The notes below the pieces were generated by a model that worked only from the letters and a program-made list of their open reading frames with translations, did not search any database and was not told where the DNA came from. This document shows positions 43,859 through 52,825 of a DNA stretch of 64,000 bases, in pieces. Made by a program: the position numbers and the translations under genes. Origin of the DNA: Novosphingobium sp. MD-1 (GTDB lineage: Bacteria > Pseudomonadota > Alphaproteobacteria > Sphingomonadales > Sphingomonadaceae); the NCBI RefSeq assembly GCF_001014975.1, contig NZ_BBXA01000013.1, positions 682,001-746,000 on the forward strand, in the 5' to 3' direction. Every line of letters begins with the position of its first letter. Positions within the stretch are counted from its first letter, which is position 1.

Positions 43859-46186
43859 TCAGAAGTTGAACCGCAGCGTTGCGCCATAGGTCGCCGGATC
43901 GCCGAAGAAGGCGACGTAGGTGCCCGGCAGGATCGAGCCGTAGTTGAAGTAGTTGCTGGCATAGACCGCGTTCGTGACATTCCGGCCCCAGACCGAAAGA
44001 TCCCACAGCCCATTCTTCTCCCGGACGCCCGCACGCAGGTTGAGCAGACCGTAGCCACCGGTCACCGTCAGGCGCGAATCGTCGAGCGAGCCGTAGAAGT
44101 GCGAGCGATACGAGAACTCGGCGCTGCCGTAGCCGACGAGGCCACGCCCCAGGTCGTGCTCGTACGTGCCGTTGACGCCCGTGGTCCACCGCGGCGCCCC
44201 CGCCACCGGACGCCCGCTGAGATCGCAGGTCGGCCGGCCGGTTGTTTCGATGGGGCACGGGCCGGCGGGGTAAGAGCGATACTTGGCGTCGTTATAGGCG
44301 ACATAGCCGTGCAGCGTGAGGTTCTCGACGGGGCGCAGCGTCGCCTCGGCCTCCACGCCTTGTGCGCGCACGCGGCCGGCATTGGTGAGGAGCTGGACGA
44401 CTTGTCCGTTCACTTCCTTGAGCACATTGGCCTGGTAGTTGCGGATCTCGGTGCGGAACAGGTTCAGGTTGAGCTGGATGCGGCGGTCCCACAACTCGCT
44501 CTTGATGCCGATCTCGTAATTGGTGGCGACTTCGGGCTCGACCTTGAGCGCATCGGCGCCGAGCCCTGTCGGCGGCAGCGTGGTGTTGAGCCCGCCCGCC
44601 TTCTGCCCGCGCGAAACGAGGCCATAGACCATCAGGCTCTCGCTCGGGTGGTAGTCGGTGCTGAAGAGGAACGAGGCAGCGGTATTCGAGATCGCGGCAT
44701 GGATCGGTGCGGCCGCCTGGCTGGCGAGCGCGGTCACCGGCAGGCCCGTGGGGGCAGCGACGGGAATCGGGCGCGAGACATCCTCGCGCTTGGTCTCGTG
44801 CGTTTCGCGCAAGCCGACGGTGACATTCCATTTCGGCGTGACGTGCCAGTTGACCTGGCCAAAGCCGGCGATGCTGTGCGTCAACGGATTGGCCAGCGTA
44901 TCCCAGCGGGTATTGTTGAACGCCAGCAGTCCGGCGATCTGCGGCGATACTTTCGCGTAGACCGGCAGCAGGGAATTGGGGATGCCCGAGAGCCACGCCG
45001 CCGCATCCTTGCCGTAGTTGAGGTGCTGGTCGGTCTCGACGTACTGGTTGAAATAGTAGAGCCCGACCAGCGCATCGACATTGCCCATGCGCGGCAGCGC
45101 GAGGCGCACCTCCTGCGTCCACTGGCGGTCCTGGATATAGTAGCCGCCGTAGATCACGTCGGCGCTGCTGCCCTCGGTGTCCGAATCCGAGCGATACTGC
45201 CAGTAGCGGAACGCGGTGATCGAGGTCAGCTTGAAGCCGCCGCCGAAGGTCCAGTCGATCTGCGCGGAGCCGGCGCCCTGCTTGGTGCCGGTGGCAACCG
45301 GCCCGTCGACAGCGGTGGTGCGCCCGGTCGGGTCGATCGCGATCTTCGCGCCGGTGGCGGTCAGCTTGGCCTGGATCGCCGCCGGGGTGAGGCCCATGCT
45401 CGGGATCACGGTAACCGCGCCCGAGCTTTGCTGCTCGCTCGAATATTCGCCGATCAGCCGAACGGACAGGTCATCGGTCGGTTTCCACAGCAGTTGCAGG
45501 CGCGCGCCGTCGCGGCCGAGGCCGCTGGTCTTCCTGCCGGTGGTGATATTGTCGACGATGCCGTCGCGCGTCGTGCGGTAGCCGGTGACGCGAAATGCCA
45601 GCCTGTCAGTGATCGGCCCGGTGAGCGAGCCCTGATATTGCTGGTAGTTGAAGTTGCCATAAGTGGCCTGGCCGCGCGCGCCCAGCGTGAAGCTCGGCGC
45701 CTCGGTGGTGATGTTGACCGCGCCGGCGGTAGTGTTCTTGCCAAACAGCGTGCCCTGAGGCCCGCGCAGCACCTCGATCTGCTGCACGTCGATCAGGTCG
45801 GTCGCGGCCATGCCCGGACGCCCGAGGTAGACACCGTCCAGGAACAGGCTGGCGCTGTTCTCCAGCCCGTCACTGCCAGGGTTGTTGCCCAGACCACGGA
45901 TCGAAATGCTCGCCTGGTGGCCGTTGGTGACGACGACGTTGGCGCTGGGGACGAGCTGGTTGAGATCTTCCAGCCGGATGTGATCGTTGCGGCGCAGGTC
46001 CGCCCCGCCCACCGCGGTAATGGCGAGCGGCACGTCCTGCAGCCGCTCACGCGTCTTGCGCGCGGTGACGACGATGTCGTCGACCGGCGCGTCGGCGGCA
46101 TCGGCGGCAGTTTCCCCTGCCATGGCACGGACAGGCATTGCGGCCAGCAAAGCCGCGCTGCACATCAGGTATTTTCGGCGATTCAC
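43859..46186 (-). CDS. TonB-dependent receptor coupled to the phosphoesterase
   Basis: 775 residues from a GTG start, with a GGGGG-type ribosome site. The signal peptide is YLMCSAALLAAMPVRAMAG, the TonB box DDIVVTARKTRE, the plug carries SIRGLGNNPG and IEVLRGPQGTLFGKNTTAGAVNI, and the barrel ends in phenylalanine. A metallophosphoesterase gene follows after 14 bases and a TetR gene diverges upstream. The ligand is probably a phosphorylated or phosphate-linked molecule. Confidence 0.92.
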   Translation of the reverse strand: MNRRKYLMCSAALLAAMPVRAMAGETAADAADAPVDDIVVTARKTRERLQDVPLAITAVGGADLRRNDHIRLEDLNQLVPSANVVVTNGHQASISIRGLGNNPGSDGLENSASLFLDGVYLGRPGMAATDLIDVQQIEVLRGPQGTLFGKNTTAGAVNITTEAPSFTLGARGQATYGNFNYQQYQGSLTGPITDRLAFRVTGYRTTRDGIVDNITTGRKTSGLGRDGARLQLLWKPTDDLSVRLIGEYSSEQQSSGAVTVIPSMGLTPAAIQAKLTATGAKIAIDPTGRTTAVDGPVATGTKQGAGSAQIDWTFGGGFKLTSITAFRYWQYRSDSDTEGSSADVIYGGYYIQDRQWTQEVRLALPRMGNVDALVGLYYFNQYVETDQHLNYGKDAAAWLSGIPNSLLPVYAKVSPQIAGLLAFNNTRWDTLANPLTHSIAGFGQVNWHVTPKWNVTVGLRETHETKREDVSRPIPVAAPTGLPVTALASQAAAPIHAAISNTAASFLFSTDYHPSESLMVYGLVSRGQKAGGLNTTLPPTGLGADALKVEPEVATNYEIGIKSELWDRRIQLNLNLFRTEIRNYQANVLKEVNGQVVQLLTNAGRVRAQGVEAEATLRPVENLTLHGYVAYNDAKYRSYPAGPCPIETTGRPTCDLSGRPVAGAPRWTTGVNGTYEHDLGRGLVGYGSAEFSYRSHFYGSLDDSRLTVTGGYGLLNLRAGVREKNGLWDLSVWGRNVTNAVYASNYFNYGSILPGTYVAFFGDPATYGATLRFNF

Positions 46187-46217
46187 AATGCGCCCCCTTC
46201 AGGTTGTGGCAATTTGT

Positions 46218-46225
46218 GAACGTTC
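46218..46225. promoter_or_regulatory. palindrome in the TonB receptor/TetR gap
   Basis: GAACGTTC, with TTCGCGAA 35 bases further on (46249-46256 region), lies in the 79-base divergent gap. TetR proteins often bind such short palindromes beside their own gene. Confidence 0.4.
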
Positions 46226-46265
46226 GTGTATCGATATTAGATGACAGATTCGCGAAGGAACGAAG

Positions 46266-46853
46266 ATGGCGGAGGATGTGTTGATGCGTGGCCGGGGGCG
46301 GCCGCGTGAGACCGAGAAAGACGAGGCGATCCGTCAGGCCACCTGGGCGCTGCTGGCGCGGGTCGGCTATGACGGCCTGACGTTCGAGGCGGTCGCCGAA
46401 GCGGCGGGGATCAGCCGCACCACGCTCTACCGGCGGTTCTCGGCCAAGAGCGAACTGGTGGCGAACGCGCTCTACGAGACCTCGCGCAAGATGGAGCGCG
46501 AGATGGTGTTCAGCGATGATCCGGCCACGGAACTGCTGGCGCACGTGCGCAATGCGCAGGCCTTCATGACGGGCGCGCGCGGACGGGCGGTGGTGACGAT
46601 CACCGAAAGCGCCTCGCGCACGCCGGAGCTTGCGCACGCGACCGAAGCGGCGATGGCAGGGGACGAGCAACGCTTGCTAGGCGCGCTCAGCCGGTTGCGA
46701 CCGCAGGCATCGCATGACAGGCTGCAACTTGCATTTAGCGTCATCGTTGGTGCGCTCATGTTCCACCAGGCCATGCGGGATGAAGAGATGCCGGCGAACG
46801 GCGCCCAGGCGCTGGTCGCTGCGGCTACGGCCGTGCTTGACGCTCCGGCATAG
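46266..46853 (+). CDS. TetR-family regulator
   Basis: 195 residues. The helix-turn-helix near the N-terminus reads ATWALLARVGYDGLTFEAVAEAAGISRTTLYRRFSAKSELVANAL in standard TetR order. The ligand domain shows no close relative I can name. It diverges from the TonB receptor/phosphoesterase pair and is the probable repressor of that pair. A GAAGGAACG site precedes the ATG. Confidence 0.9.
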   Translation: MAEDVLMRGRGRPRETEKDEAIRQATWALLARVGYDGLTFEAVAEAAGISRTTLYRRFSAKSELVANALYETSRKMEREMVFSDDPATELLAHVRNAQAFMTGARGRAVVTITESASRTPELAHATEAAMAGDEQRLLGALSRLRPQASHDRLQLAFSVIVGALMFHQAMRDEEMPANGAQALVAAATAVLDAPA

Positions 46854-47482
46854 CCGAGGCGCGGGCATACCCCACTTTTCTCTCGGCACGGGCGGGGTAC
46901 GTGGTACTCATGGATTTGCCGATAGACGTTCCGCCCAAGACCAGGGCCAGCTTGTCCCGGTGAACGTAAGACCGGTTCCGACGGGGCAATCGTCGATCGG
47001 AAACGATCGCTATTGAGGCGACTTGGGACAGCAGGCTAACCGCCCCGCGATCCGACAGGTGCCGACCACCTCCTGTCGTTCCGAAAGCGAACCTAAACGA
47101 CCGTTTTTGCTGGATCTTGCCAAGGAAGCGCTCGGCACTCTTGACGGTTCCTCAGGCGGCGTGCGCCCGGCGCGTCGCCCGGCAGGGCGTGGAGCTCGAT
47201 CCTCCGGGCAGCGCCGACTGGATCGCCCGTTTGCGGATCGTCTACGCAAAACGGTGAGCCTGGGCCAAATTGCTTCGCGGCGATCTTGCCGCAGCGGTTT
47301 GAAGGGATGACGGGCCGCCCTCACAGCGGCGATCATCCGTCACTGGCCATCCCGACCGCTCTGGAGTAATTGCCCTCCGGCCATGGCCTCTGCCGTGGCA
47401 GGCACGGCGAGGACGGCTGGCGTTCACGGAGCAGCCGCCTGAACCGTGAACCTATTCTGCGGCAGGTGCTCAGGGGGAATGC
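46854..47482. other. 629-base stretch without a supported gene
   Basis: Open frames on both strands lack ribosome sites and recognised motifs. One plus-strand frame ending near 47250 reads ARQGVELDPPGSADWIARL and might be the tail of a lost protein. Gene decay or an old insertion at the boundary between the TetR and LacI modules is possible. Confidence 0.4.
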
Positions 47483-48538
47483 TTGAAACGGTCTGTAACC
47501 ATTGTCGACATCGCCAAACACGCCGGCGTGTCTTTCAAGACCGTTTCCCGCGTTCTCAACGGAGCACCGACTGTGGCCGCAGAGCTGCGGGATCGCGTTG
47601 AACAGGCGATAAGGGACCTCGACTACAAGCCTAACAGGGCCGCCAGTCTCTTGCGCGGCGGCAAGTCCCATGCCCTTGGATTGATCATCGGATCGCATAC
47701 GGAGATCCTCCACGCTTCCGAACCCGATCATCACATGCCAAGCTATGCTGCAGACGTGATACTGGGTTTGCTGCAGGCGTGCCATGCAGCAGAACATCAT
47801 CTGGTCATCGAGAACATCTCGTCCGTGGATGCACGGATGTCGGGAGAAATGCTGCGCCGCTTTCTTGATCTGGTGAAGCTGGACGGCGTGATCCTGGTGC
47901 CACCGCTTTGCGATATCGCATGGGTGCTCGACCTGCTCGACAACGCGGCAATTCCGTTTGCTCGGATCAATCCCGGCCTCGATCTGGACCGCGGGCTGTG
48001 CTTCGTCATCGACAACAACAAGGCGGCGCACGACGTAGGAGAAGCCATTCTCGAAATGGGCCATCGGCGGATCGGTTTTATCGACGGCCCCGAAAGCCAT
48101 ACGGCCCAGCGCGAGCGCAAGATCGGCTTTCTCGACATCATCGGCAGCGTGGCCGGCGCCAGCGTGGAGGTGCGGCAAGGCGATTTCCTGTTCGCCTCTG
48201 GCTTCGAGATGGGGCACGAACTGCTGGCTCTGCCCAAGCGTCCAACCGCCATATTCGCCGCGAACGACGAAATGGCCGCCGGCGTGCTCGCGGCCGCCAT
48301 CGAACGGGGAATAGACGTGCCGGGCCAGTTGTCGCTGGTGGGGTTCGGCGGGCTCGCCGTTTCCACCCATACCTGGCCCCGGATCGCCACGGTGCGGCAA
48401 TCGACGATCGAAATTGCCCGGCTGGCGGGTAACAGCCTGATCGAGCGTGACACGCGAGACGGCGTGGCGTGGGACCGGGTCGTGACGATGCCTTACGAAC
48501 TGGTGACCCGCCAGTCGATGGCCCCGGCGGTGCGCTGA
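47483..48538 (+). CDS. LacI-family regulator of the sulfatase/GH3 locus
   Basis: 351 residues from a TTG codon with an AGGGGG ribosome site. The helix-turn-helix is TIVDIAKHAGVSFKTVSRVLNGAPTV, followed by the hinge RAASLLRGGKSHALGLIIGSH and a periplasmic-binding-like domain (GHRRIGFIDGPES, AIFAANDEMAAGVLAAAIERG). A perfect 22-bp palindrome lies between it and the TonB receptor gene. It probably represses the receptor, sulfatase and GH3 genes until a sugar inducer binds. Confidence 0.9.
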   Translation: MKRSVTIVDIAKHAGVSFKTVSRVLNGAPTVAAELRDRVEQAIRDLDYKPNRAASLLRGGKSHALGLIIGSHTEILHASEPDHHMPSYAADVILGLLQACHAAEHHLVIENISSVDARMSGEMLRRFLDLVKLDGVILVPPLCDIAWVLDLLDNAAIPFARINPGLDLDRGLCFVIDNNKAAHDVGEAILEMGHRRIGFIDGPESHTAQRERKIGFLDIIGSVAGASVEVRQGDFLFASGFEMGHELLALPKRPTAIFAANDEMAAGVLAAAIERGIDVPGQLSLVGFGGLAVSTHTWPRIATVRQSTIEIARLAGNSLIERDTRDGVAWDRVVTMPYELVTRQSMAPAVR

Positions 48539-48600
48539 CAGCGACAGAAGCAACCATCAGTCCGTCCGCTGTTGACGCCGATTTTTCGCAACACTATGCG

Positions 48601-48622
48601 TTCGGGACAACGTTGTCCCGAA
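48601..48622. promoter_or_regulatory. perfect 22-bp LacI-type operator
   Basis: TTCGGGACAAC is followed at once by its exact reverse complement, giving a 22-bp palindrome with the central CG of LacI-family operators. It lies 63 bases after the regulator gene and 66 bases before the receptor ATG. Confidence 0.85.
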
Positions 48623-48687
48623 TCGCTTTGCGTCAGTGGGCAAACAAATCGGACCGAACGCAATTCGGTCAGACAAGGGAGGGTGTC

Positions 48688-50988
48688 ATGAATTATCGCC
48701 GCACGGTGCTGTCGCTTGGAAGCGTGGCGTTTTCGCTCGCGACGCCTCTTTCCGTGCATGCGCAACAGGTTCAGGATGGCGCGGCCGCGGATGGAGAAGC
48801 CGCCACCGGCGAGATCGTGGTGACCGCGCAAAAGCGCGAACAGAGCCTGCAAAAAGTCCCCGTTTCGGTTGCCGTGCTTTCGTCCACCGTGCTGGCGGAC
48901 AACCGGATCAGCGGCCTGGAACAGCTTTCGCAGGTCTCGCCTTCGATCAACTTCACCAACAGCGCCAACACGCGCGGGCAAGGGTTGTCGATCCGCGGCA
49001 TCGGCACGCTCAACTTCTCGGACGGTGTGGAACCATCGGTTTCGACGGTGGTCGATGGCGTGGTCATCGGCCGGTCGGCCGCCTCGTTCTTCGATTTCAA
49101 CGACATCGAGCGCATCGAAGTCCTGCGCGGTCCGCAAGGCACGCTGTTCGGCAAGAATTCCTCGGCCGGCGCGCTCAACGTCGTCACCGGCAAGCCGGAT
49201 CTTGACACGTCATCCCTGTCGGCCTCGGCCAGCTACGGCACGTTTAACGACGTTCGGCTGAAGGCCACCGCATCGGCGGTGCTGGATCAGGGCCGCGCAG
49301 CGCTGCGCCTCTCGGGCTTCCGCTCCACCGCCGACGGGATCATCACCAACACCGTCAACGGCCAGAAGCTCAACGGCAACAACAGCTGGGGCTTGCGCGG
49401 CAAACTGCTGTTCAAGCCGAGCGACGTTACCTCGATCTATCTCATTGGCGACTACGGCGAGAGCAACCGCAACTGCTGCACCTCCACCGTGCGCTCGGTG
49501 CTGCCGACGACCACCTACTACAACGGCCAGACGCGCGCCGCGCTGCTGGCCAGCCAGACCCTCGGGCCGATCAACCGGCAGGTGACGATCGATGGCGATT
49601 ACTTCAACCGCCAGAAGACCGGCGGCGCCTCCGTCGAAATCAACACGGAACTCGGCGGCCAGACGATCACCTCGATCACGGCCTATCGCGAGTTCCGGGT
49701 TTTCGACAACAACGATCCCGATCTGGTTCCCCTGCCCGTCGTCAGCCTGAACAACGCCTTGCAGAAGCAGAAGCAGTTCACCCAGGAACTGCGGCTGACG
49801 TCGCCGGCCGGCAAGCCGATCGAATATGTCCTCGGCCTCTATTATTTCTGGCAGGACGTCACCACGCGCACGCAGGTGAAAGGCAATCTGACGGTCAATC
49901 TGCCCGCCGGGCAATACCTCGGCAACCAGGTCGATCGCGATATTACCACGAAGAACGTGGCCGCGTTCGGGCAGCTTACCGGCCATCTGACCGATACCCT
50001 CTCGCTGATCGGCGGCTTCCGCCTGACCTCGGAACAAGCGGTGGCACACTTCAACCGCACGGTGCTGCCGGGGGCGCTCGCGGCGATGCCCAGCCTGGGG
50101 GGACCGGCTTACGTCACGCCGACACTGAAGGCCACCGACACCGATTTCAGCTACAAGCTCGGCATCCAGTATCAGGCTTCGCCCGATGTGATGGCCTATG
50201 CCAGCTATACCCGCGGCTACAAGGGACCAGCGCTCAACCTGCTCAACAACCTGACTGCGGCAACGGTGAACGCGGGGCTGGCGGTGCTGAAGCCCGAGAT
50301 CGCCCGCAATTGGGAAATCGGCCTGCGCACCACGCTGTTCGACCGGAAGCTGACGCTGAACGCGACTGGCTTCTACGAAACCTTCACCAACTTCCAGGCG
50401 CAGACCTACAGCGCGGTGCTGACCTCGTTCCAGCTGACCAACGCCGGCAAGCTCGTGACCAAGGGCGCGGAAATCGAGGCGATCCTGCGCCCGATGAACG
50501 GCCTCAGCCTTTCGGGCAATCTCGCGTTTACGGACACGGAAGTGCGCGGGCTGGTCGTCAGCTGCTATCCGGGGCAGACCGCCGCGCTCGGCTGCGTGAC
50601 CAGCCGGCAGGACGTGACCGGCGAAGCGCTGACCAACGCCCCCAAGTGGGCCTATTCGCTGAACGCCAGCTACCGGACGGATATCGGCGACAATCTGCGC
50701 GGCGGTGCCAACCTGTCCTTCACCTACCGGTCGCGCACGCTGTTCAGCTTCCGCGATCCCAATACCGCCCAGCCCGGCTATGGCCTGCTAAACGGCAGGC
50801 TGTCGATCGAGACGCAGGACGGGCGCTACAGCCTTGCGGTGTTCGGCAAGAATCTCACCAACAAGCATTTCGCCACGCTCATAGGCACCGGACTGCTCGA
50901 TACCTCGGCCACCGGCGCCGGCTATACCCAGTTGCTGACTCCGGACGCCTTCCGCACGTTCGGCGTCGAAGCGGCTGTTCACTTCTGA
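48688..50988 (+). CDS. TonB-dependent receptor of the sulfatase/GH3 locus
   Basis: 766 residues. The signal peptide ends SVHAQQV, then TonB box EIVVTAQKREQSLQ, the plug with LSIRGIGTLNF and IEVLRGPQGTLFGKNSSAGALNVV, and a barrel ending in phenylalanine. GGAGG lies before the ATG at 48688. Sulfatase and GH3 genes follow on the same strand, suggesting a sulfated or otherwise decorated glycoside as ligand. Confidence 0.93.
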   Translation: MNYRRTVLSLGSVAFSLATPLSVHAQQVQDGAAADGEAATGEIVVTAQKREQSLQKVPVSVAVLSSTVLADNRISGLEQLSQVSPSINFTNSANTRGQGLSIRGIGTLNFSDGVEPSVSTVVDGVVIGRSAASFFDFNDIERIEVLRGPQGTLFGKNSSAGALNVVTGKPDLDTSSLSASASYGTFNDVRLKATASAVLDQGRAALRLSGFRSTADGIITNTVNGQKLNGNNSWGLRGKLLFKPSDVTSIYLIGDYGESNRNCCTSTVRSVLPTTTYYNGQTRAALLASQTLGPINRQVTIDGDYFNRQKTGGASVEINTELGGQTITSITAYREFRVFDNNDPDLVPLPVVSLNNALQKQKQFTQELRLTSPAGKPIEYVLGLYYFWQDVTTRTQVKGNLTVNLPAGQYLGNQVDRDITTKNVAAFGQLTGHLTDTLSLIGGFRLTSEQAVAHFNRTVLPGALAAMPSLGGPAYVTPTLKATDTDFSYKLGIQYQASPDVMAYASYTRGYKGPALNLLNNLTAATVNAGLAVLKPEIARNWEIGLRTTLFDRKLTLNATGFYETFTNFQAQTYSAVLTSFQLTNAGKLVTKGAEIEAILRPMNGLSLSGNLAFTDTEVRGLVVSCYPGQTAALGCVTSRQDVTGEALTNAPKWAYSLNASYRTDIGDNLRGGANLSFTYRSRTLFSFRDPNTAQPGYGLLNGRLSIETQDGRYSLAVFGKNLTNKHFATLIGTGLLDTSATGAGYTQLLTPDAFRTFGVEAAVHF

Positions 50989-51001
50989 TGCCTAGCGCGG
51001 A

Positions 51002-51027
51002 GAGCGTCGGCCCATGCGCCGGCGCTC
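51002..51027 (+). other. stem-loop between receptor and sulfatase genes
   Basis: GAGCGTCGGC and GCCGGCGCTC pair over ten bases with one G-T pair around a six-base loop. There is no T-tract, so it may limit transcript decay or reduce read-through instead of terminating. Confidence 0.45.
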
Positions 51028-51053
51028 CCCGACCGTGCAGGAACGCCTGACCC

Positions 51054-52775
51054 ATGCAGCTTTCCCGTCGTCACTTCGTCAGTGCGCTCCTCGCCACGAC
51101 CACCCTGGGGAACGCGCCCGCCCGTGCCATCGCCGGCAAAGGGCCGCGCCCCAACATCATCACGATCGTCCTCGACGATGTGGGCTATTCCGACATCGGT
51201 TGCTTCGGCTCCGAAATCCGCACGCCGGTGATCGACAGCCTCGCCAAGACGGGCCTGCGCTACGTCCACTTCGACACCAAGGCCGTTTGCGCCTCCACGC
51301 GCGCCGCGATGCTCACCGGGCGCAACGCGCACACGATCAACATGCCGGACGTGCCCGATGTCGCGGCCGTGACCCCGGGCGATCCGCAGATGGCACGCCT
51401 GTTCCGTCTGCCAGGCAATGCGCAGACCATGGCGCAAGCCCTGCAACGGCGGGGCTATGCCACCTGGGCGATCGGGAAATGGCATATGATCCCGATGGCC
51501 GAACTGGGCGCGGACGCCCCGCGCGAAAACTGGCCACTGCAGCGCGGTTTCGACTATTTCTATGGCTTCCCGCGCGGCTGGACGGACCAGTATCGCCCCG
51601 AACTGGTGGAGAACAACGGCTATCTCAAGCGGGATTTCGCGGAAGGCTATCACCTCTCCGCCGATCTGGCCGACAAGGCGATCAGCCTCGTCTCGCACCA
51701 TCTCGACAGCAACCCGGCCGCGCCGTTTTTCCTGAATCTCGCTTTCGGCACGGCGCATTCGCCGATCCAGGTGCCACGCGAATATTCGGCGCCGTATGAC
51801 GCGGTTTACGCAAAAGGCTGGGACGCGATCCGGGAGGAGCGCTTCGTCCGGATGAAGCGGATGGGGCTGATCCCCGAAAACACGCTGCTGCCCGCGCGGG
51901 AACCGCGCGACCGCGCGTGGAATGATCTGTCGGAAGACGAAAAGGCCGTCTTCGCCCGGTACATGGCGGTCTATGCCGGCTTCATCGAACATTGCGACAA
52001 GCAGATCGGGCGGCTGCTCGATGCCCTGCGCAATCGGAACGCGCTCGAAAACACCGTCATCGTCGTTCTGTCCGATAACGGCGCCGCTTCTGAGGCCGGG
52101 CAAACCGGTTTCTTTGATGGCCTCTATCGCGCCAATACGGTTACACCAGCGCAACAGCGCGCCCGTATCGACGAACTGGGAACCGGCAAGACGCAGGCGG
52201 AATATCCACGCCCCTGGGCCATGGCGGGCGACACGCCGTTGCGGCGCTACAAGCTGTGGCCCTATTCGGGCGGCACGCGCACCCCGATGATTTTCCACTG
52301 GCCGCGCATGGTCCACGATGGCGGCGCGATCCGCCGGCAATTCGTCGATGTGATCGATATCGCGCCCACGCTGCTGGAAGCGGCGCAGGCACGCTTCGAC
52401 ATGATCGTCGAAGGCGTGCCGCAGATCCCGGTCGCCGGCACATCGTTCCTCCCCACCGTGCGCAGCCGCAAGGCGCCGGGCCGGCAGGTGCAGTATTTCG
52501 AACTGCGCGGCAACCGGGCGATCACCAGCGGACGCTGGCGCGCCGTGGCGCTGCATGACTGCGACCAGCCCTATGCCAACGACCGCTGGGAACTGTTCGA
52601 TCTCGACAGCGACTTTTCCGAAAGCACGGACCTCGCGGCCCGCTATCCGGCCAAGGTTGCCGAGATGAAGAGGCTGTGGGACGCGCAATGGGCCAAGTTC
52701 GGCACCGGGGAACTGGCGCAGCCGGGCGCGCTGACGTGCCGGTATTCGGATATGTTCGACCGGAGACCGGAATGA
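51054..52775 (+). CDS. sulfatase (type I, Tat-exported)
   Basis: 573 residues. The Tat-type start SRRHFVSALL leads to a sulfatase domain with metal-binding IVLDDVGYSDIGCFG, and the maturation segment begins at C79 (CASTRAAMLTGRN). GKWHM and the late DNGAASEAG are also standard. Most sulfatases have Pro or Ala at the third place of the C-x-P/A-x-R motif; here it is Ser. The cysteine should be turned into formylglycine by the enzyme encoded at 55091-56071. The GH3 gene follows. Confidence 0.9.
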   Translation: MQLSRRHFVSALLATTTLGNAPARAIAGKGPRPNIITIVLDDVGYSDIGCFGSEIRTPVIDSLAKTGLRYVHFDTKAVCASTRAAMLTGRNAHTINMPDVPDVAAVTPGDPQMARLFRLPGNAQTMAQALQRRGYATWAIGKWHMIPMAELGADAPRENWPLQRGFDYFYGFPRGWTDQYRPELVENNGYLKRDFAEGYHLSADLADKAISLVSHHLDSNPAAPFFLNLAFGTAHSPIQVPREYSAPYDAVYAKGWDAIREERFVRMKRMGLIPENTLLPAREPRDRAWNDLSEDEKAVFARYMAVYAGFIEHCDKQIGRLLDALRNRNALENTVIVVLSDNGAASEAGQTGFFDGLYRANTVTPAQQRARIDELGTGKTQAEYPRPWAMAGDTPLRRYKLWPYSGGTRTPMIFHWPRMVHDGGAIRRQFVDVIDIAPTLLEAAQARFDMIVEGVPQIPVAGTSFLPTVRSRKAPGRQVQYFELRGNRAITSGRWRAVALHDCDQPYANDRWELFDLDSDFSESTDLAARYPAKVAEMKRLWDAQWAKFGTGELAQPGALTCRYSDMFDRRPE

Positions 52776-52825
52776 CTGGCGGCTATGCCACGACCAGGTG
52801 CGACAAGAAACGGGGGACAGGAAGC

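Noticed and set aside
47023..47310. A 95-residue frame before the LacI gene
   Set aside because: Arg/Ser-rich translation without a motif; no evidence of expression signals.
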